DNA from: Sandaracinaceae bacterium
GTDB taxonomy: Bacteria > Myxococcota_A > Polyangia > Polyangiales > Sandaracinaceae
Length of the DNA: 64,000 bases
Direction of reading: 5' to 3'
Assembly: GCA_020633195.1 (NCBI GenBank)
Contig: JACKEC010000019.1
Span: forward strand, 62,001-126,000
Positions 34,000 to 43,049 of the stretch are shown here, in pieces. The notes beneath the pieces are model-generated. The model was not told the origin of the DNA. It made no database searches and saw only the letters and a program-made list of their open reading frames with translations. A program made the position numbers and the translations under genes. How positions within the stretch are numbered: the first letter of the stretch is position 1; each line of letters starts with the position of its first letter.

Positions 34000-35279
34000 G
34001 CCGCACCTTCGATCGCCGCGCGACCGCGTCGTGGGCCCTGTACGACTTCGCCAACTCGGCGTTCACGACGCTCGTCGTCACGTTCGTCTACGCCGCGTAC
34101 TTCACGCAGCGGATGGCCGCCGACGAGATCGAGGGCACCGCGCTCTGGTCGCGCGGGGTCACCGTCACCGCGGTGCTCGTCGCCGTCGCCTCGCCCTTCC
34201 TCGGCGCGCTCGCGGATCGCGGCGGCCTGCGCAAGCGGCTCCTCCTCGCGACCACCGTCGTCTGCGTCGGCGGGACCGTCGCGCTCTACTTCCCCGAGCC
34301 CGGCGGCCAGGACGCGCTGCTCGCGATCGTCCTGTTCGTGATCGCCAACGTCGCGTTCGAGCTCGGCGGCGTCTTCTACAACGCGTTCCTCCCCGACGTG
34401 GCGCCGCCCGACATGCTCGGCCGGGTCAGCGGCTGGGGCTGGGCGCTCGGCTACGTGGGCGGCCTGCTCTGCATGGTCGTCGCGTTCGCCGGCTTCGTGT
34501 TCCCCGAGCCCCCGTGGTTCGGGCTGAGCACCGAGGCCGGTCAGAACATCCGCGCCACCAACCTCCTCGTCGCGGTGTGGTTCGCGGTCTTCTGCCTCCC
34601 GATGTTCCTCTTCGTGAAGGAGGCGCGCTCGTCGGAGCCCGCGAAAGACATCTTGCGCGCTACGGGCCGGCAGCTCGCGGGCACGTTCCGGTCGCTGAAG
34701 GACTTCCGGCAGATCGGCCGTCTGCTCCTCGCGCGCCTCATCTACAACGACGGCCTCGTGACGGTGTTCGCGTTCGGCGGCGTCTACGCGGCGGGCACGT
34801 TCCGGTTCACGTTCGAGGAGATCCTCGTCTTCGGGATCGTCCTCAACGTCACCGCCGGCGCCGGCGCGTTCGCGATGGGCTTCCTCGACGACAAGCTCGG
34901 CGGCAAGAAGACCCTGCTCATCACGTTGGTCGGCCTCGGCGCGGGCACGCTCCTCGGCGCCGTCGCGCCGACGCCCGAGCTCTTCTGGGTCGCCGGCATC
35001 ACGATCGGGATCTTCGCCGGGCCCAACCAGGCGGCGAGCCGATCGCTCCTCGCGCGCTTCGTGCCTCCCGACAAGGAGACCGAGTTCTTCGGCTTCTTCG
35101 CGTTCAGCGGCAAGGCCACCGCGTTCATCGGACCGCTCTTCTTCGGCCTCCTCACCGAGGCGTTCGAGACGCAGCGCGCGGGGCTCGCGTTCGTGCTGCT
35201 CTCGTTCGTCATCGGCGGGCTGCTCCTCATGCGCGTCGACGAGGCCGAGGGCGTGCGCGCCCGCGAGCCCGTGGCCTGA
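33996..35279 (+). CDS. UMF1/Atg22-like MFS transporter
   Basis: 427 residues with 12 hydrophobic segments. The N-terminal WALYDFANSAFTTLVVTFVY motif is typical of the UMF1 family (Atg22-like, PF11700), and a second landmark is PEVxPPDMLGRVSGWGWALGY. In eukaryotes the group exports amino acids from vacuoles; bacterial substrates are unknown. The start is the GTG that overlaps the deacylase stop (GTGA), so the pair is translationally coupled. Transport of the deacylase substrate or product is the simplest inference. Confidence 0.9.
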   Translation: MSRTFDRRATASWALYDFANSAFTTLVVTFVYAAYFTQRMAADEIEGTALWSRGVTVTAVLVAVASPFLGALADRGGLRKRLLLATTVVCVGGTVALYFPEPGGQDALLAIVLFVIANVAFELGGVFYNAFLPDVAPPDMLGRVSGWGWALGYVGGLLCMVVAFAGFVFPEPPWFGLSTEAGQNIRATNLLVAVWFAVFCLPMFLFVKEARSSEPAKDILRATGRQLAGTFRSLKDFRQIGRLLLARLIYNDGLVTVFAFGGVYAAGTFRFTFEEILVFGIVLNVTAGAGAFAMGFLDDKLGGKKTLLITLVGLGAGTLLGAVAPTPELFWVAGITIGIFAGPNQAASRSLLARFVPPDKETEFFGFFAFSGKATAFIGPLFFGLLTEAFETQRAGLAFVLLSFVIGGLLLMRVDEAEGVRAREPVA

Positions 35280-35284
35280 GGCGC

Positions 35285-36121
35285 TCAGGTCTGGGAGACG
35301 TCCCAGGTCTCGACGTGCACGCGATCGCGGCCCTCGGATTTGGCCGCGTACATCTGCGCGTCCGATCGCGTGAGGAGCTCGGCGAGCGGTGGCGGCGCGC
35401 CGACGACGGTCACCGCCCCGATGCTCGTCGTGACTGGCCAGCCCTTCGCGTGCATGGCGTCGGCGACGCCCCTCCGGACTCGCTCGAGCACCTCGCGGGC
35501 CCCGTCCTCGTCGGTCTCCGGGAGCAGGATCGCCAGCTCGTCGCCGCCGAGCCGCGCGACGACGTCGGCGGAGCGCACGCGGTCGCGGATCTGCGTGGCC
35601 ACCGCCCGGAGGACCTCGTCGCCCACGTCGTGCCCGTGCGTGTCGTTGACCTGCTTGAAGTGGTCGAGGTCGACGTAGGCCAGGGTGGTCGGGCGCGGGT
35701 GTCGTCGCGCGATCTGGAGGACGATCTCCGCCTGCTCGAGGAACGCGCGGCGGTTGTGGAGGCCGGTCAGCGGATCGACCCGGCTCGCCTCGCGCTCCCG
35801 TTGCAGGCGGCGGTGCAGCTCCGCGATCAGCACCGCGACGAGCACGAAGGACGTCGCCTGCATGACGGAGTTGAAGGCGAACGTGCCCGGGTGAGCGACG
35901 CCGACGGCCACGTTGCTCGACATCCACGCCGCCGTCGCGAGGCCGGCGAGCGCGAACGCGCCTCGCCGCTTGGAGGTCCACGACCCGAGGCTGATCGGCA
36001 GGAAGTAGAGCGGGAACACGCGCAGCTCGGTGCCCGTGAGCCAGTCGACCACGCCGACCAGGGCGATCCCCACGACCGCGCCCGCCAAGCGGGCGGCCGT
36101 CGACTCGCGGAGCTCGGTCAC
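35285..36121 (-). CDS. Membrane-bound diguanylate cyclase (GGDEF)
   Basis: 278 residues. The N-terminal part has about four membrane helices (VGIALVGVVDWL, VFPLYFLPISLG, AFALAGLATAAWM, AFNSVMQATSFVLVAVL). The C-terminal GGDEF domain starts at DPLTGLHNRRAFL, has the metal Asp in LAYVDLDHFKQVND, and an active site GGDEL instead of GGDEF. The inhibition site RSAD sits five residues upstream, as in RxxD-type feedback-regulated enzymes. It should make c-di-GMP from two GTP at the membrane. GGDEL is a known active variant. It converges with the MFS gene. Confidence 0.92.
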   Translation of the reverse strand: MTELRESTAARLAGAVVGIALVGVVDWLTGTELRVFPLYFLPISLGSWTSKRRGAFALAGLATAAWMSSNVAVGVAHPGTFAFNSVMQATSFVLVAVLIAELHRRLQREREASRVDPLTGLHNRRAFLEQAEIVLQIARRHPRPTTLAYVDLDHFKQVNDTHGHDVGDEVLRAVATQIRDRVRSADVVARLGGDELAILLPETDEDGAREVLERVRRGVADAMHAKGWPVTTSIGAVTVVGAPPPLAELLTRSDAQMYAAKSEGRDRVHVETWDVSQT

Positions 36122-36208
36122 GGCCGAGCCCGACCGAGCGCCGCCGACGGATCGGCGTCATCGCGAGCGGGGGCGCGCATGCGACGCAGCTTACCGCGTC
36201 GCGCGCTC

Positions 36209-36601
36209 TCACCGCTCTCGACACATGCGGAGCGCCTCGTCCTCGTCGTGGGTCACGAGGGCCTCGCGCCCGTTCTCTCGGGCGAAGCGCCGCACCTGCA
36301 GCGCGCCGGCGGCGGTCGCGACCAGCGTCACGACCCGGACGAAGACCGCGTCGAGCTTCTTGCGCATCGCGCCGAGCGCCGACTCGAACTCGTGGTCGTT
36401 GCGGGGCGGCGCCTCGCGCACGTCGAGGATCACGGACCAGCCCTTGAAGATCGACGACGCCGCCAGCGCCTCCTGGTAGGTCCCGATCAACGTGGCCGTG
36501 TCCGGCGCGCGGTCGGGGAGCCGCCGCACGATGATCGTCTGTTGCTCGCGGACCTCCTCCACGCGGAGGAGGTCGTTCTCGAGGATCACCGGGTACGCCA
36601 T
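36209..36601 (-). CDS. Small cytoplasmic protein with STAS/SpoIIAA-like fold
   Basis: 130 residues. Alternating strands and helices (TIIVRRLPDRAP, FKGWSVILDVREAPPRND, VVTLVATAAGALQVRRFARE, EALVTHDEDEALRMC) fit a STAS or SpoIIAA-like alpha/beta domain, here without an obvious phosphorylatable Ser motif. Similar proteins are numerous in Polyangiales with unknown function. The start is ATG 36601. It runs in the same direction as the diguanylate cyclase gene (87 bases away), so a shared transcript is possible. Confidence 0.6.
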   Translation of the reverse strand: MAYPVILENDLLRVEEVREQQTIIVRRLPDRAPDTATLIGTYQEALAASSIFKGWSVILDVREAPPRNDHEFESALGAMRKKLDAVFVRVVTLVATAAGALQVRRFARENGREALVTHDEDEALRMCRER

Positions 36602-36653
36602 GCCTCTGGAGATAGGTCGGCCGCGCGCCCGGATCCAGCGTCACGTGACGTGA

Positions 36654-39152
36654 TCAGCGCACCCAGGCCATCCAGGTGCCGTCGACGAGCTCCGTGTTGC
36701 TGCGCGTGTCGCGCGTGCACTCGAGCCGGAGCCCGTTGAAGCCGACGTGGTAGCCGATCACGACCTGGTTGGCGTTCGAGATGTCGTTGTCTCGCGTCCC
36801 CGCCGCGTTGTGGCAGACGCCGACCTGGAACCCGCCGCCTCCGGCGTTCGGGGTCGCCCCGCCGCCGGCGCCGCAGATGTGCCAGTTGCCCCAGAAGCCG
36901 GTCGGCGTCGAGGTCGGGTAGGCCGACACCGAAGCGAACCCGGCGCCGTTCCGGTTGACGCTCATCGCGGAGGCCGCGGTGGCGTAGCCGAAGCCGCCGA
37001 GGTTCGAGGCGCGGAACGCCGCGGCCTCGGCCGCGCTCGGGGTCCAGATCGCGTCGCCGCTCACCGCGCCGCGGCTGTCGCTCGCGTTGCAGGAGAAGCG
37101 CATCTGGCTGCTCAGCGGCCACAGCGAGGTGGCGTCGAGCATCCCCGTCGTCGTGCCGAGGTTCACCCCGGCGTTCGTGCTCGTGGTGTACGACGTGGCG
37201 CCCTGGACCCACGCGCTGCTGAAGAACGCGCCGCTGCGGTTGATCGATCCGATCTCGCGCGCGCCGATCGTGGTCGAGGCGGCGAGCCGGCCGATGCGGG
37301 TCCAGCCGCCGCCGTCGGTGGTCATGTCGCAGAACACGTCGAAGGGCGCGGTCCCGGTCGGGTTGATCTGGTAGATCCCGCTGCCCGTCGACGCGCCGCC
37401 CATGAGGATCTCGTTGCAGCTGCGGAAGGTGCGGCAGGTGCGCGCCACGCAGTAGCCCTCGGCGCAGTCGGTGCGCCGCGCGCAGCCCTCGCCGTCGTCA
37501 CAGCCGGCGCAGGTGCCGCCGCCGCAGTCGACGTCGGTCTCGGCGCCGTTCTGGACGCCGTCGCTGCAGGTCGGCGCGTTGCAGGTCATCGAGCCGCCGC
37601 CGCAGATCCCGCTCGAGCAGTCGGTGCCCAGGAGGCAGTCCTCGCCCGGCGCGCACGCCGAGCACGTGCCGCCGCCGCAGTCGATGTCGGTCTCGGCCCC
37701 GTTGCGCACGCCGTCGGTGCAGCTCGGCGCGGTGCAGGTCATCGTGGTCGGGTCGCAGATCCCCGAGGCGCAGTCCGTACCGGTGGCGCAGGGCCCGCCG
37801 TCGGCGCAGCCCGGGCAGCTCCCGCCGCCGCAGTCCACGCCCGTCTCGTCGCCGTTCATGACGCTGTCGGAGCAGCTCGCGCCGAGGCAGGTCATCGTCG
37901 TCGGGTCACAGACCCCGCTGGTGCAGTCGGCGCCGCTCGCGCAGCCCCCGCCGTCGCCGCAGGCGGGGCAGGTCCCGCCGCCGCAGTCGACCCCGGTCTC
38001 CGCCGCGTTGCGCACGCCGTCGGTGCAGGTCGGCGCGGTGCACGTCATCGTCGTTCCGTCGCAGACGCCGCTCGCGCAGTCCGTCCCGACGACACAGGGC
38101 CCGCCGTCCGCGCAGCCCGCGCAGGTGCCGCCGCCGCAGTCGACTCCGGTCTCGGTGCCGTTGCGGATCGAGTCGGTGCAGGTCGGGGCGGCGCAGAGCA
38201 TCGAGGTCGGATCGCACCGGCCGCTGAGGCAGTCGGTCGCGGTGGTGCAGCTCCCGCCGTCCATGCACGCCGTGCACGTGCCGCCGCCGCAGTCGACGTC
38301 GGTCTCCGCGCCGTTCATCACGCCGTCGGTGCAGGTCGGCGCGGAGCACGTCTCGGTGGTGCCGTCGCAGATCCCGCTCGCGCAGTCGGTGCCGCTCAGG
38401 CAGGGCCCGCCGTCGCCGCAGCCGGGGCAGGCGCCGCCGCCGCAGTCGACGCCGATCTCCATGCCGTTCGTGACCCCGTCGGTGCAGGTCGGCGTGGCGC
38501 AGGTCATCGTCGTCGCGCTGCAGTAGCCGCTCGTGCAGTCCGCGTGGACGGTGCACGAGTCGCCGTCGTCGCAGCCGGTGCAGGAGCCGCCGCAGTCGAG
38601 GTCGGTCTCGTCGCCGTTCTGGATCCCGTCGTCGCAGCCGGCCGCGATGCACGTGGACGAGGTCGGGTCGCACACGCCGCTCGCGCAGTCCGACCCCGCG
38701 GTGCAGCCGGTGCCCACCGGGCAGCCGGGGCAGGTGCCGCCGCCGCAGTCGATCGCCGTCTCGTCGCCGTTCTGCAGCCCGTCGTCGCAGGCCGGCGCCG
38801 CGCAGGTCTCCCCGACGCAGCTCGCCGAGAGGCAGTCCGCGCCGATCGCGCACATGTCGCCCGTCGGGCAGCCGGGGCAGTCGCCGCCGCAGTCCACGTC
38901 GGTCTCGGTGCCATCGAGGACCGCGTTCGAGCAGCTGGCCATCCCGCCCCCGTCGGAGCCGCCGCCGGCGTCGTCGCCCCCGCCGCCATCGTCTCCGGGC
39001 CCGCCGTCGGTGGTCCCGCCGCCCGAGTCCACGCGGACGCCCGAGTCGCCGGTCATGCCCCCGGCGTCATCGGTGCCCGAGCCGCCACCGCACGCGACGG
39101 CGAGCGCCCCACCGAGACCGAGAACGAGATGCCATCGACTCCAACGCGTCAT
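36654..39152 (-). CDS. Lipoprotein with ten Cys-rich repeats and fibrinogen-like C-terminal domain
   Basis: 832 residues from ATG 39152. A signal peptide ends in the lipobox (ALAVACGG), followed by a Gly/Asp/Ser linker (residues 25-70). Ten repeats of about 52 residues follow, each with CxDGVxNGxETDVDCGGG, two further Cys pairs and SGxCDxxTxTCxAP. The C-terminal 220 residues have CNEILMGGASTGSGIY, QINPTGTAPFDVFCDM and TTDGGGWTRIGRL, the hallmark start of a fibrinogen-related domain. The repeats probably form a rod and the fibrinogen-like head a binding module; such heads bind sugars or acetylated ligands. No metal-dependent enzyme is present. Confidence 0.9.
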   Translation of the reverse strand: MTRWSRWHLVLGLGGALAVACGGGSGTDDAGGMTGDSGVRVDSGGGTTDGGPGDDGGGGDDAGGGSDGGGMASCSNAVLDGTETDVDCGGDCPGCPTGDMCAIGADCLSASCVGETCAAPACDDGLQNGDETAIDCGGGTCPGCPVGTGCTAGSDCASGVCDPTSSTCIAAGCDDGIQNGDETDLDCGGSCTGCDDGDSCTVHADCTSGYCSATTMTCATPTCTDGVTNGMEIGVDCGGGACPGCGDGGPCLSGTDCASGICDGTTETCSAPTCTDGVMNGAETDVDCGGGTCTACMDGGSCTTATDCLSGRCDPTSMLCAAPTCTDSIRNGTETGVDCGGGTCAGCADGGPCVVGTDCASGVCDGTTMTCTAPTCTDGVRNAAETGVDCGGGTCPACGDGGGCASGADCTSGVCDPTTMTCLGASCSDSVMNGDETGVDCGGGSCPGCADGGPCATGTDCASGICDPTTMTCTAPSCTDGVRNGAETDIDCGGGTCSACAPGEDCLLGTDCSSGICGGGSMTCNAPTCSDGVQNGAETDVDCGGGTCAGCDDGEGCARRTDCAEGYCVARTCRTFRSCNEILMGGASTGSGIYQINPTGTAPFDVFCDMTTDGGGWTRIGRLAASTTIGAREIGSINRSGAFFSSAWVQGATSYTTSTNAGVNLGTTTGMLDATSLWPLSSQMRFSCNASDSRGAVSGDAIWTPSAAEAAAFRASNLGGFGYATAASAMSVNRNGAGFASVSAYPTSTPTGFWGNWHICGAGGGATPNAGGGGFQVGVCHNAAGTRDNDISNANQVVIGYHVGFNGLRLECTRDTRSNTELVDGTWMAWVR

Positions 39153-39268
39153 ACGAGCCCTCCGAGGCGAGGACCCTATCAGCGAAAGAGTCCGCCGGGA
39201 ACGGATGGCAGGTTTCCGGCGAGTTTCAGGGCCCGTCGGCGCAACGGAAAAAGGCGACGGAAAAGGAG

Positions 39269-39311
39269 GAGGCCCGGCGAGGGGCGCGTCGCGCCGCCTT
39301 CGCCGGGCCTC
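39269..39311 (-). terminator. Terminator of the OmpA-type gene
   Basis: GAGGCCCGGCGA (39269-39280) pairs perfectly with 39300-39311, and a CTCCTTTTCC run follows on the minus strand. It lies 16-60 bases beyond the stop of the 1199-residue protein, with no gene between it and the fibrinogen-like lipoprotein start (39152). Confidence 0.75.
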
Positions 39312-39327
39312 GGGGGGTCGGTGCTGC

Positions 39328-42300
39328 CTACTCGGCCTGGACGCAGCCCTCGAGCGAGGGCGGCGGCGACGAGGGCGCCGGATCGAGGATGTAGAACTCG
39401 ACGCGGCGGTTCGTCTGGCGGTCGCGCGCGGTGCGGTTCGTCGTGCGGAAGCGGTTCTCACCGCAGCCCCACGCCTGGAGGCGCCCGCGCTGGAGCCCGT
39501 GATCGACGAGCCACTGCCGGACCGAAGCGGCGCGGCGCCGCGACAGCTCGAGGTTGTGGTCGTCCGCGCCGCGGTCGTCCGTGTGGCCTTCGATGCGAAG
39601 GGTCCGGATGCCCGCGTTGCTCTGGAGGATCGACACCACGTCGTTGAGGACCTCCTCGCTCGACTGCAGGATCTCGTCGCTGTTGGTCGCGAACTCGACG
39701 CGCTCGAGGATCACGATCTCACCGGTCGCGCTGACGCAGGCCCGCGCGGGGCAGCCGTTGCACTCCGGGTTGTCGGCCACCTGCACGCCGGGGGTCAGCG
39801 GGCAGTGGTCCTGGGCGTCGAGGACGTGGTCGCCGTCCGCGTCCGTCTCCGGGCAGCCGTCCTCGTCCTGGATCCCGTCGGTGTCCTCGGCCTCGTTCGG
39901 GCAGCGGTCGCTGGTGTCGGGGATTCCGTCGGCGTCGTTGTCCGGATCGGGCACGCCGTCCGTGTCCTCGAAGCCGTCGACGTCCTCGGGGTCCATCGGC
40001 GCGCCGTCGTCCACGTCCGGGACGCCGTCGGCGTCGTTGTCCGGGTCGGGGCAGCCGTCGTCGTCCTGGAACGAGTCGGCGTCTTCGGGCTCGTCGGGGC
40101 AGTTGTCCACGTCGTCGCGCAGGCCGTCGCCGTCGCGATCGCCGGGGCGGGGCTCCGGCGCCGTGGTCTGCGCCTCGGGGGGCTGCGACCAGCCGACCGT
40201 GAGCACCCCGCGGAAGTCGGGCGACCCGTAGCCGCGCTGCAGGCCGGGGCCCGCCGCGAGGCCGATGTTGAGGCCGCGGATCGGCTGCACGCGGAGCCCC
40301 GCGATCGCCTCGATCGGCGAGACCGCGCGGTCCCCGAAGTGCTCGAAGGTGCTGGTGCCGTACGCCTCGACGAGCGCCGCGAGCACGTCCCACTCGTCGC
40401 CCTCGTCCCCCTCGCGGAGGATCGGCACGGTCACGCCGAGGCCCCACGTGAGCTCGTGAGAGACCTCGAGCTGCTGCGCGACGAAGCGCGCGCGGTCGGT
40501 CGCGCGCAGGCGCGCGCCGAGGTTGGCGGTGACCCGGATCCCGGCGCCCGGCCGCAGCTCCGCGAGGAGCTCGGGGTGCACCGTCGCGCCGTCCTCGCCC
40601 GCCCAGTGCATGTCCTGGTTGGCGGCTTGCGCGGTGGGGAACGTGACGGTGCCCTGCAGGGCGAGCGCGAACACGTCCCGCGACTCCCCGAAGAGGCGCA
40701 GGCGCGCCCCGAGGAAGAGATCCCCGAGGGCGGTCCCGTCCGGGCCGAAGGCGCCGGTCGGGGTGCTGCCGTCCATCACCAGGCTCACGGGCAGGCCCGC
40801 GAAGAGGACCAGGCGATCGAAGAGGCCGATCGCGCCGCCGAGGTGGCCGACGAGCTGGTGCTCGACCACCGACCCGCTCTCCGTCCCGGAGTCACCCTGG
40901 ACGGTCTCGTAGACGAGCGGGTTGTAGCCGTAGTCCAGGTGGAGCTGAGCGCTCCAGCGCAGGTGACCGAGGTCGTCGGGGCGGCTGAGCGCGAAGCCGT
41001 CGCTCGCCGTCTCGGCGGCCCGGTACTGGTCGAGGTGGACCGCCTGCGCCGAGGCCGCGGCGGGCGCCGCGAGCGCAGCCGCCGCGACGAGGGCCGCCGC
41101 GCCAGCGCGGCGCCGACGGCGCCAGCCCAGCAAGAACAGCCCGAGCAGCGGGAGCAGCGCCCAGCCGTTCGAGGTCGAGCGACCCGGGGTCGCGCTGCAG
41201 AGCGCGCCGCCGGCGTAGCCCGGGCCCGAGGGCGTGGTCGTGCCCGCGTCGCCGCCGACGGAGCCGCCGTCGCTCGGGGGAGGCGCGCCGCCGTCGGTGC
41301 CCATCATGGTTCCGGCGTCGGTGCCCATCATGGTGCCGGCGTCGGTGCCCATCATGGTTCCGGCGTCGGTGCCCATCATGGTGCCGGCGTCGGTGCCCAT
41401 CATGGTGCCGGCGTCGGTGCCCATCATGGTTCCGGCGTCGGTGCCCATCATGGTGCCGGCGTCGGTGCCCATCGCGACGAACGGGTCGAGGTAGTTCGGG
41501 ATCCCGTCCATGTCGTCGTCGCCGCGACCCTCGGAGGCGTCGGGCATTCCGTCGCCGTCGGAGTCGAGGTCGAGGTAGGCGGGGATCGAGTCCGCGTCAG
41601 GCGCCCCGAAGCGCGCCTCGTCGGCGACCTCGTCGCGGGTGAGGATCCCGTCGCCGTCGTCGTCGTCGTCGAGGTGATCGGGCGTCCCGTTGCTGTCGGT
41701 GTCGACGTCGGCGCCCATCGGCCGCTCGTCCCGCGTGGGCACGCTGTCGCCGTCGTCGTCGTCGTCGAGGTAGTCGGGGACGCGATCCATGTCGGTGTCG
41801 GTGAAGCTCGCGCCCGACCCGATCTCGTCGCGGGTGAGGATCCCGTCGCCGTCGTCGTCGGTGTCGAGGTGGTCGGGCGTCCCGTCCATGTCGGTGTCCT
41901 GATCGCGCCCCATCGGCCGCTCGACCGAGTCGGGCACGCCGTCCCCGTCGCTGTCGGTCATCGCCCCGCCGCCGAAGATGCGGAAGCTGATCGAGTCGGT
42001 GGCGGTCCCGCCCCCGGTCGACGTCGAGGTGACCGAGATCGTGTGGCGACCGTCCGACCGCGGGCCGAGCCCGCTGAACGTCCAGGTCCCGTCGGCGGCC
42101 ACCGTGACGGTGCCGACGAGCACGCCGTCGACGCGGATCTCGATGGTCGCGCCCGGATCGCCGCGGCCCGTGATCACGGGCGACGGATCGCTCGTCGTCG
42201 AGCCGTCCATCGGCGCGTCGATCGAGACGAACGAGCTGATGATCACCGGGTAGATCGGGATGAACGGGAGCGACGGCCGGCTCAGCCGCGCGTTGTGGCA

Positions 42301-42927
42301 GGCGAGGTCGAGGTCGAGCGCGCGGCCGTCGCTCGAGGTCCCGGCCCACACCGCGAGGTCGCCCGCGACCACCCCGCCCATCGCGAGATCGCTGAAGGGG
42401 ACCGCGAAGGTGAGGAAGAAGTCCGAGCCGACCGCGTCCACGCGGACGTGCGTCGTGACCGGGTAGGTCGCGATGCGGCGCTCCGGCCGATCCGCCGGGT
42501 CGTCGATCGGCACCGAGATGAGGTTCTCCGAGAGCACGAGCTCACCCACACCACCCGCGGCCGTGCCGTCGAGCATGAGGATCACCTCGTAGTCGCGGAG
42601 GTTGTCATCGCCGTCGAGCTCGACCCCCCAGCCTTGATTCCGCCACCGCAGCGGCGACGCGGTCAGGCGCGGGTCGCTGTCGACGCGCATCCGCAGGTAG
42701 AGGAACGCGCCGTCGCGCGCGTACTGAAACACCGGCGCCGTCGGCACCCCGACGACGTCGCGGGAGCCGAGCGCCGCCGGCTCGTCGGCCGTGGGATCGG
42801 AGGCGGGGGCGCCATCGCACATTCCGTCGATGAAGTCCCCGGCCGGGGGAAATGTTTGGGCGGCCGCCAACCCAGGCGTGCACAGGACGCACGTCAGCCC
42901 GAGCGCGAGCCTCGAAGTCATGCTCAT
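39328..42927 (-). CDS. Large OmpA-family protein with Ig-like, TSP3 and internal MYXO-CTERM-like segments
   Basis: 1199 residues from ATG 42927, with GGAGGGTCTGGA just upstream. Order: signal peptide (ALGLTCVLCTPGLAAAQ), a carbohydrate-binding-like domain, a bacterial Ig-like domain (SPVITGRGDPGATIEIRVDG), thrombospondin-type-3 Asp repeats, seven GTDAGTMM repeats, a Cys plus GWALLPLLGLFLLGWRRRRR segment (about residues 590-610), a second hydrophobic stretch with AAPAAASAQA like a signal peptide end, a beta-barrel-like region, more Asp repeats (DNCPDEPED), and an OmpA C-terminal domain (IEGHTDDRGADDHNLELSRR) that binds peptidoglycan. It looks like two surface proteins fused in frame. Confidence 0.85.
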   Translation of the reverse strand: MSMTSRLALGLTCVLCTPGLAAAQTFPPAGDFIDGMCDGAPASDPTADEPAALGSRDVVGVPTAPVFQYARDGAFLYLRMRVDSDPRLTASPLRWRNQGWGVELDGDDNLRDYEVILMLDGTAAGGVGELVLSENLISVPIDDPADRPERRIATYPVTTHVRVDAVGSDFFLTFAVPFSDLAMGGVVAGDLAVWAGTSSDGRALDLDLACHNARLSRPSLPFIPIYPVIISSFVSIDAPMDGSTTSDPSPVITGRGDPGATIEIRVDGVLVGTVTVAADGTWTFSGLGPRSDGRHTISVTSTSTGGGTATDSISFRIFGGGAMTDSDGDGVPDSVERPMGRDQDTDMDGTPDHLDTDDDGDGILTRDEIGSGASFTDTDMDRVPDYLDDDDDGDSVPTRDERPMGADVDTDSNGTPDHLDDDDDGDGILTRDEVADEARFGAPDADSIPAYLDLDSDGDGMPDASEGRGDDDMDGIPNYLDPFVAMGTDAGTMMGTDAGTMMGTDAGTMMGTDAGTMMGTDAGTMMGTDAGTMMGTDAGTMMGTDGGAPPPSDGGSVGGDAGTTTPSGPGYAGGALCSATPGRSTSNGWALLPLLGLFLLGWRRRRRAGAAALVAAAALAAPAAASAQAVHLDQYRAAETASDGFALSRPDDLGHLRWSAQLHLDYGYNPLVYETVQGDSGTESGSVVEHQLVGHLGGAIGLFDRLVLFAGLPVSLVMDGSTPTGAFGPDGTALGDLFLGARLRLFGESRDVFALALQGTVTFPTAQAANQDMHWAGEDGATVHPELLAELRPGAGIRVTANLGARLRATDRARFVAQQLEVSHELTWGLGVTVPILREGDEGDEWDVLAALVEAYGTSTFEHFGDRAVSPIEAIAGLRVQPIRGLNIGLAAGPGLQRGYGSPDFRGVLTVGWSQPPEAQTTAPEPRPGDRDGDGLRDDVDNCPDEPEDADSFQDDDGCPDPDNDADGVPDVDDGAPMDPEDVDGFEDTDGVPDPDNDADGIPDTSDRCPNEAEDTDGIQDEDGCPETDADGDHVLDAQDHCPLTPGVQVADNPECNGCPARACVSATGEIVILERVEFATNSDEILQSSEEVLNDVVSILQSNAGIRTLRIEGHTDDRGADDHNLELSRRRAASVRQWLVDHGLQRGRLQAWGCGENRFRTTNRTARDRQTNRRVEFYILDPAPSSPPPSLEGCVQAE
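41302..41469 (-). repeat. Seven tandem 24-bp units encoding GTDAGTMM
   Basis: Exactly seven 24-base units (168 bp) with one or two substitutions (GTTCC versus GTGCC). In frame, each gives GTDAGTMM. This is a coding microsatellite-like spacer between the TSP3 region and the internal MYXO-CTERM-like segment, and can vary in number by slippage. Confidence 0.9.
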
Positions 42928-43006
42928 TCCAGACCCTCCAGTAGGTCGGGCGGTGCCTGAGCAAGGGGGATGCCGGCGGTCCTGGGCGGGGGACGGGTCG
43001 CGCGGC

Positions 43007-43045
43007 TGTGGGGAGCACCCCATGACCGTCGGACTCACCCCACAG
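43007..43045 (-). terminator. Weak hairpin downstream of the HEAT-repeat gene
   Basis: CTGTGGGG (43007-43014) pairs with CCCCACAG (43038-43045), 8 bp with a large loop, just after the HEAT-repeat stop on the minus strand. No T-run. It may separate that gene from the OmpA-type gene (start 42927). The rest of 42928-43049 shows nothing else. Confidence 0.35.
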
Positions 43046-43049
43046 ACGG

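Noticed and set aside
37460..38940. Ten regular repeats of about 156 bases, CRISPR-like at first sight
   Set aside because: They are in frame, code for Cys-rich protein repeats, and both unit and spacer are conserved.
41302..41469. 24-bp direct repeats as a CRISPR or replication iteron array
   Set aside because: The units are directly joined without spacers and are inside a coding frame.
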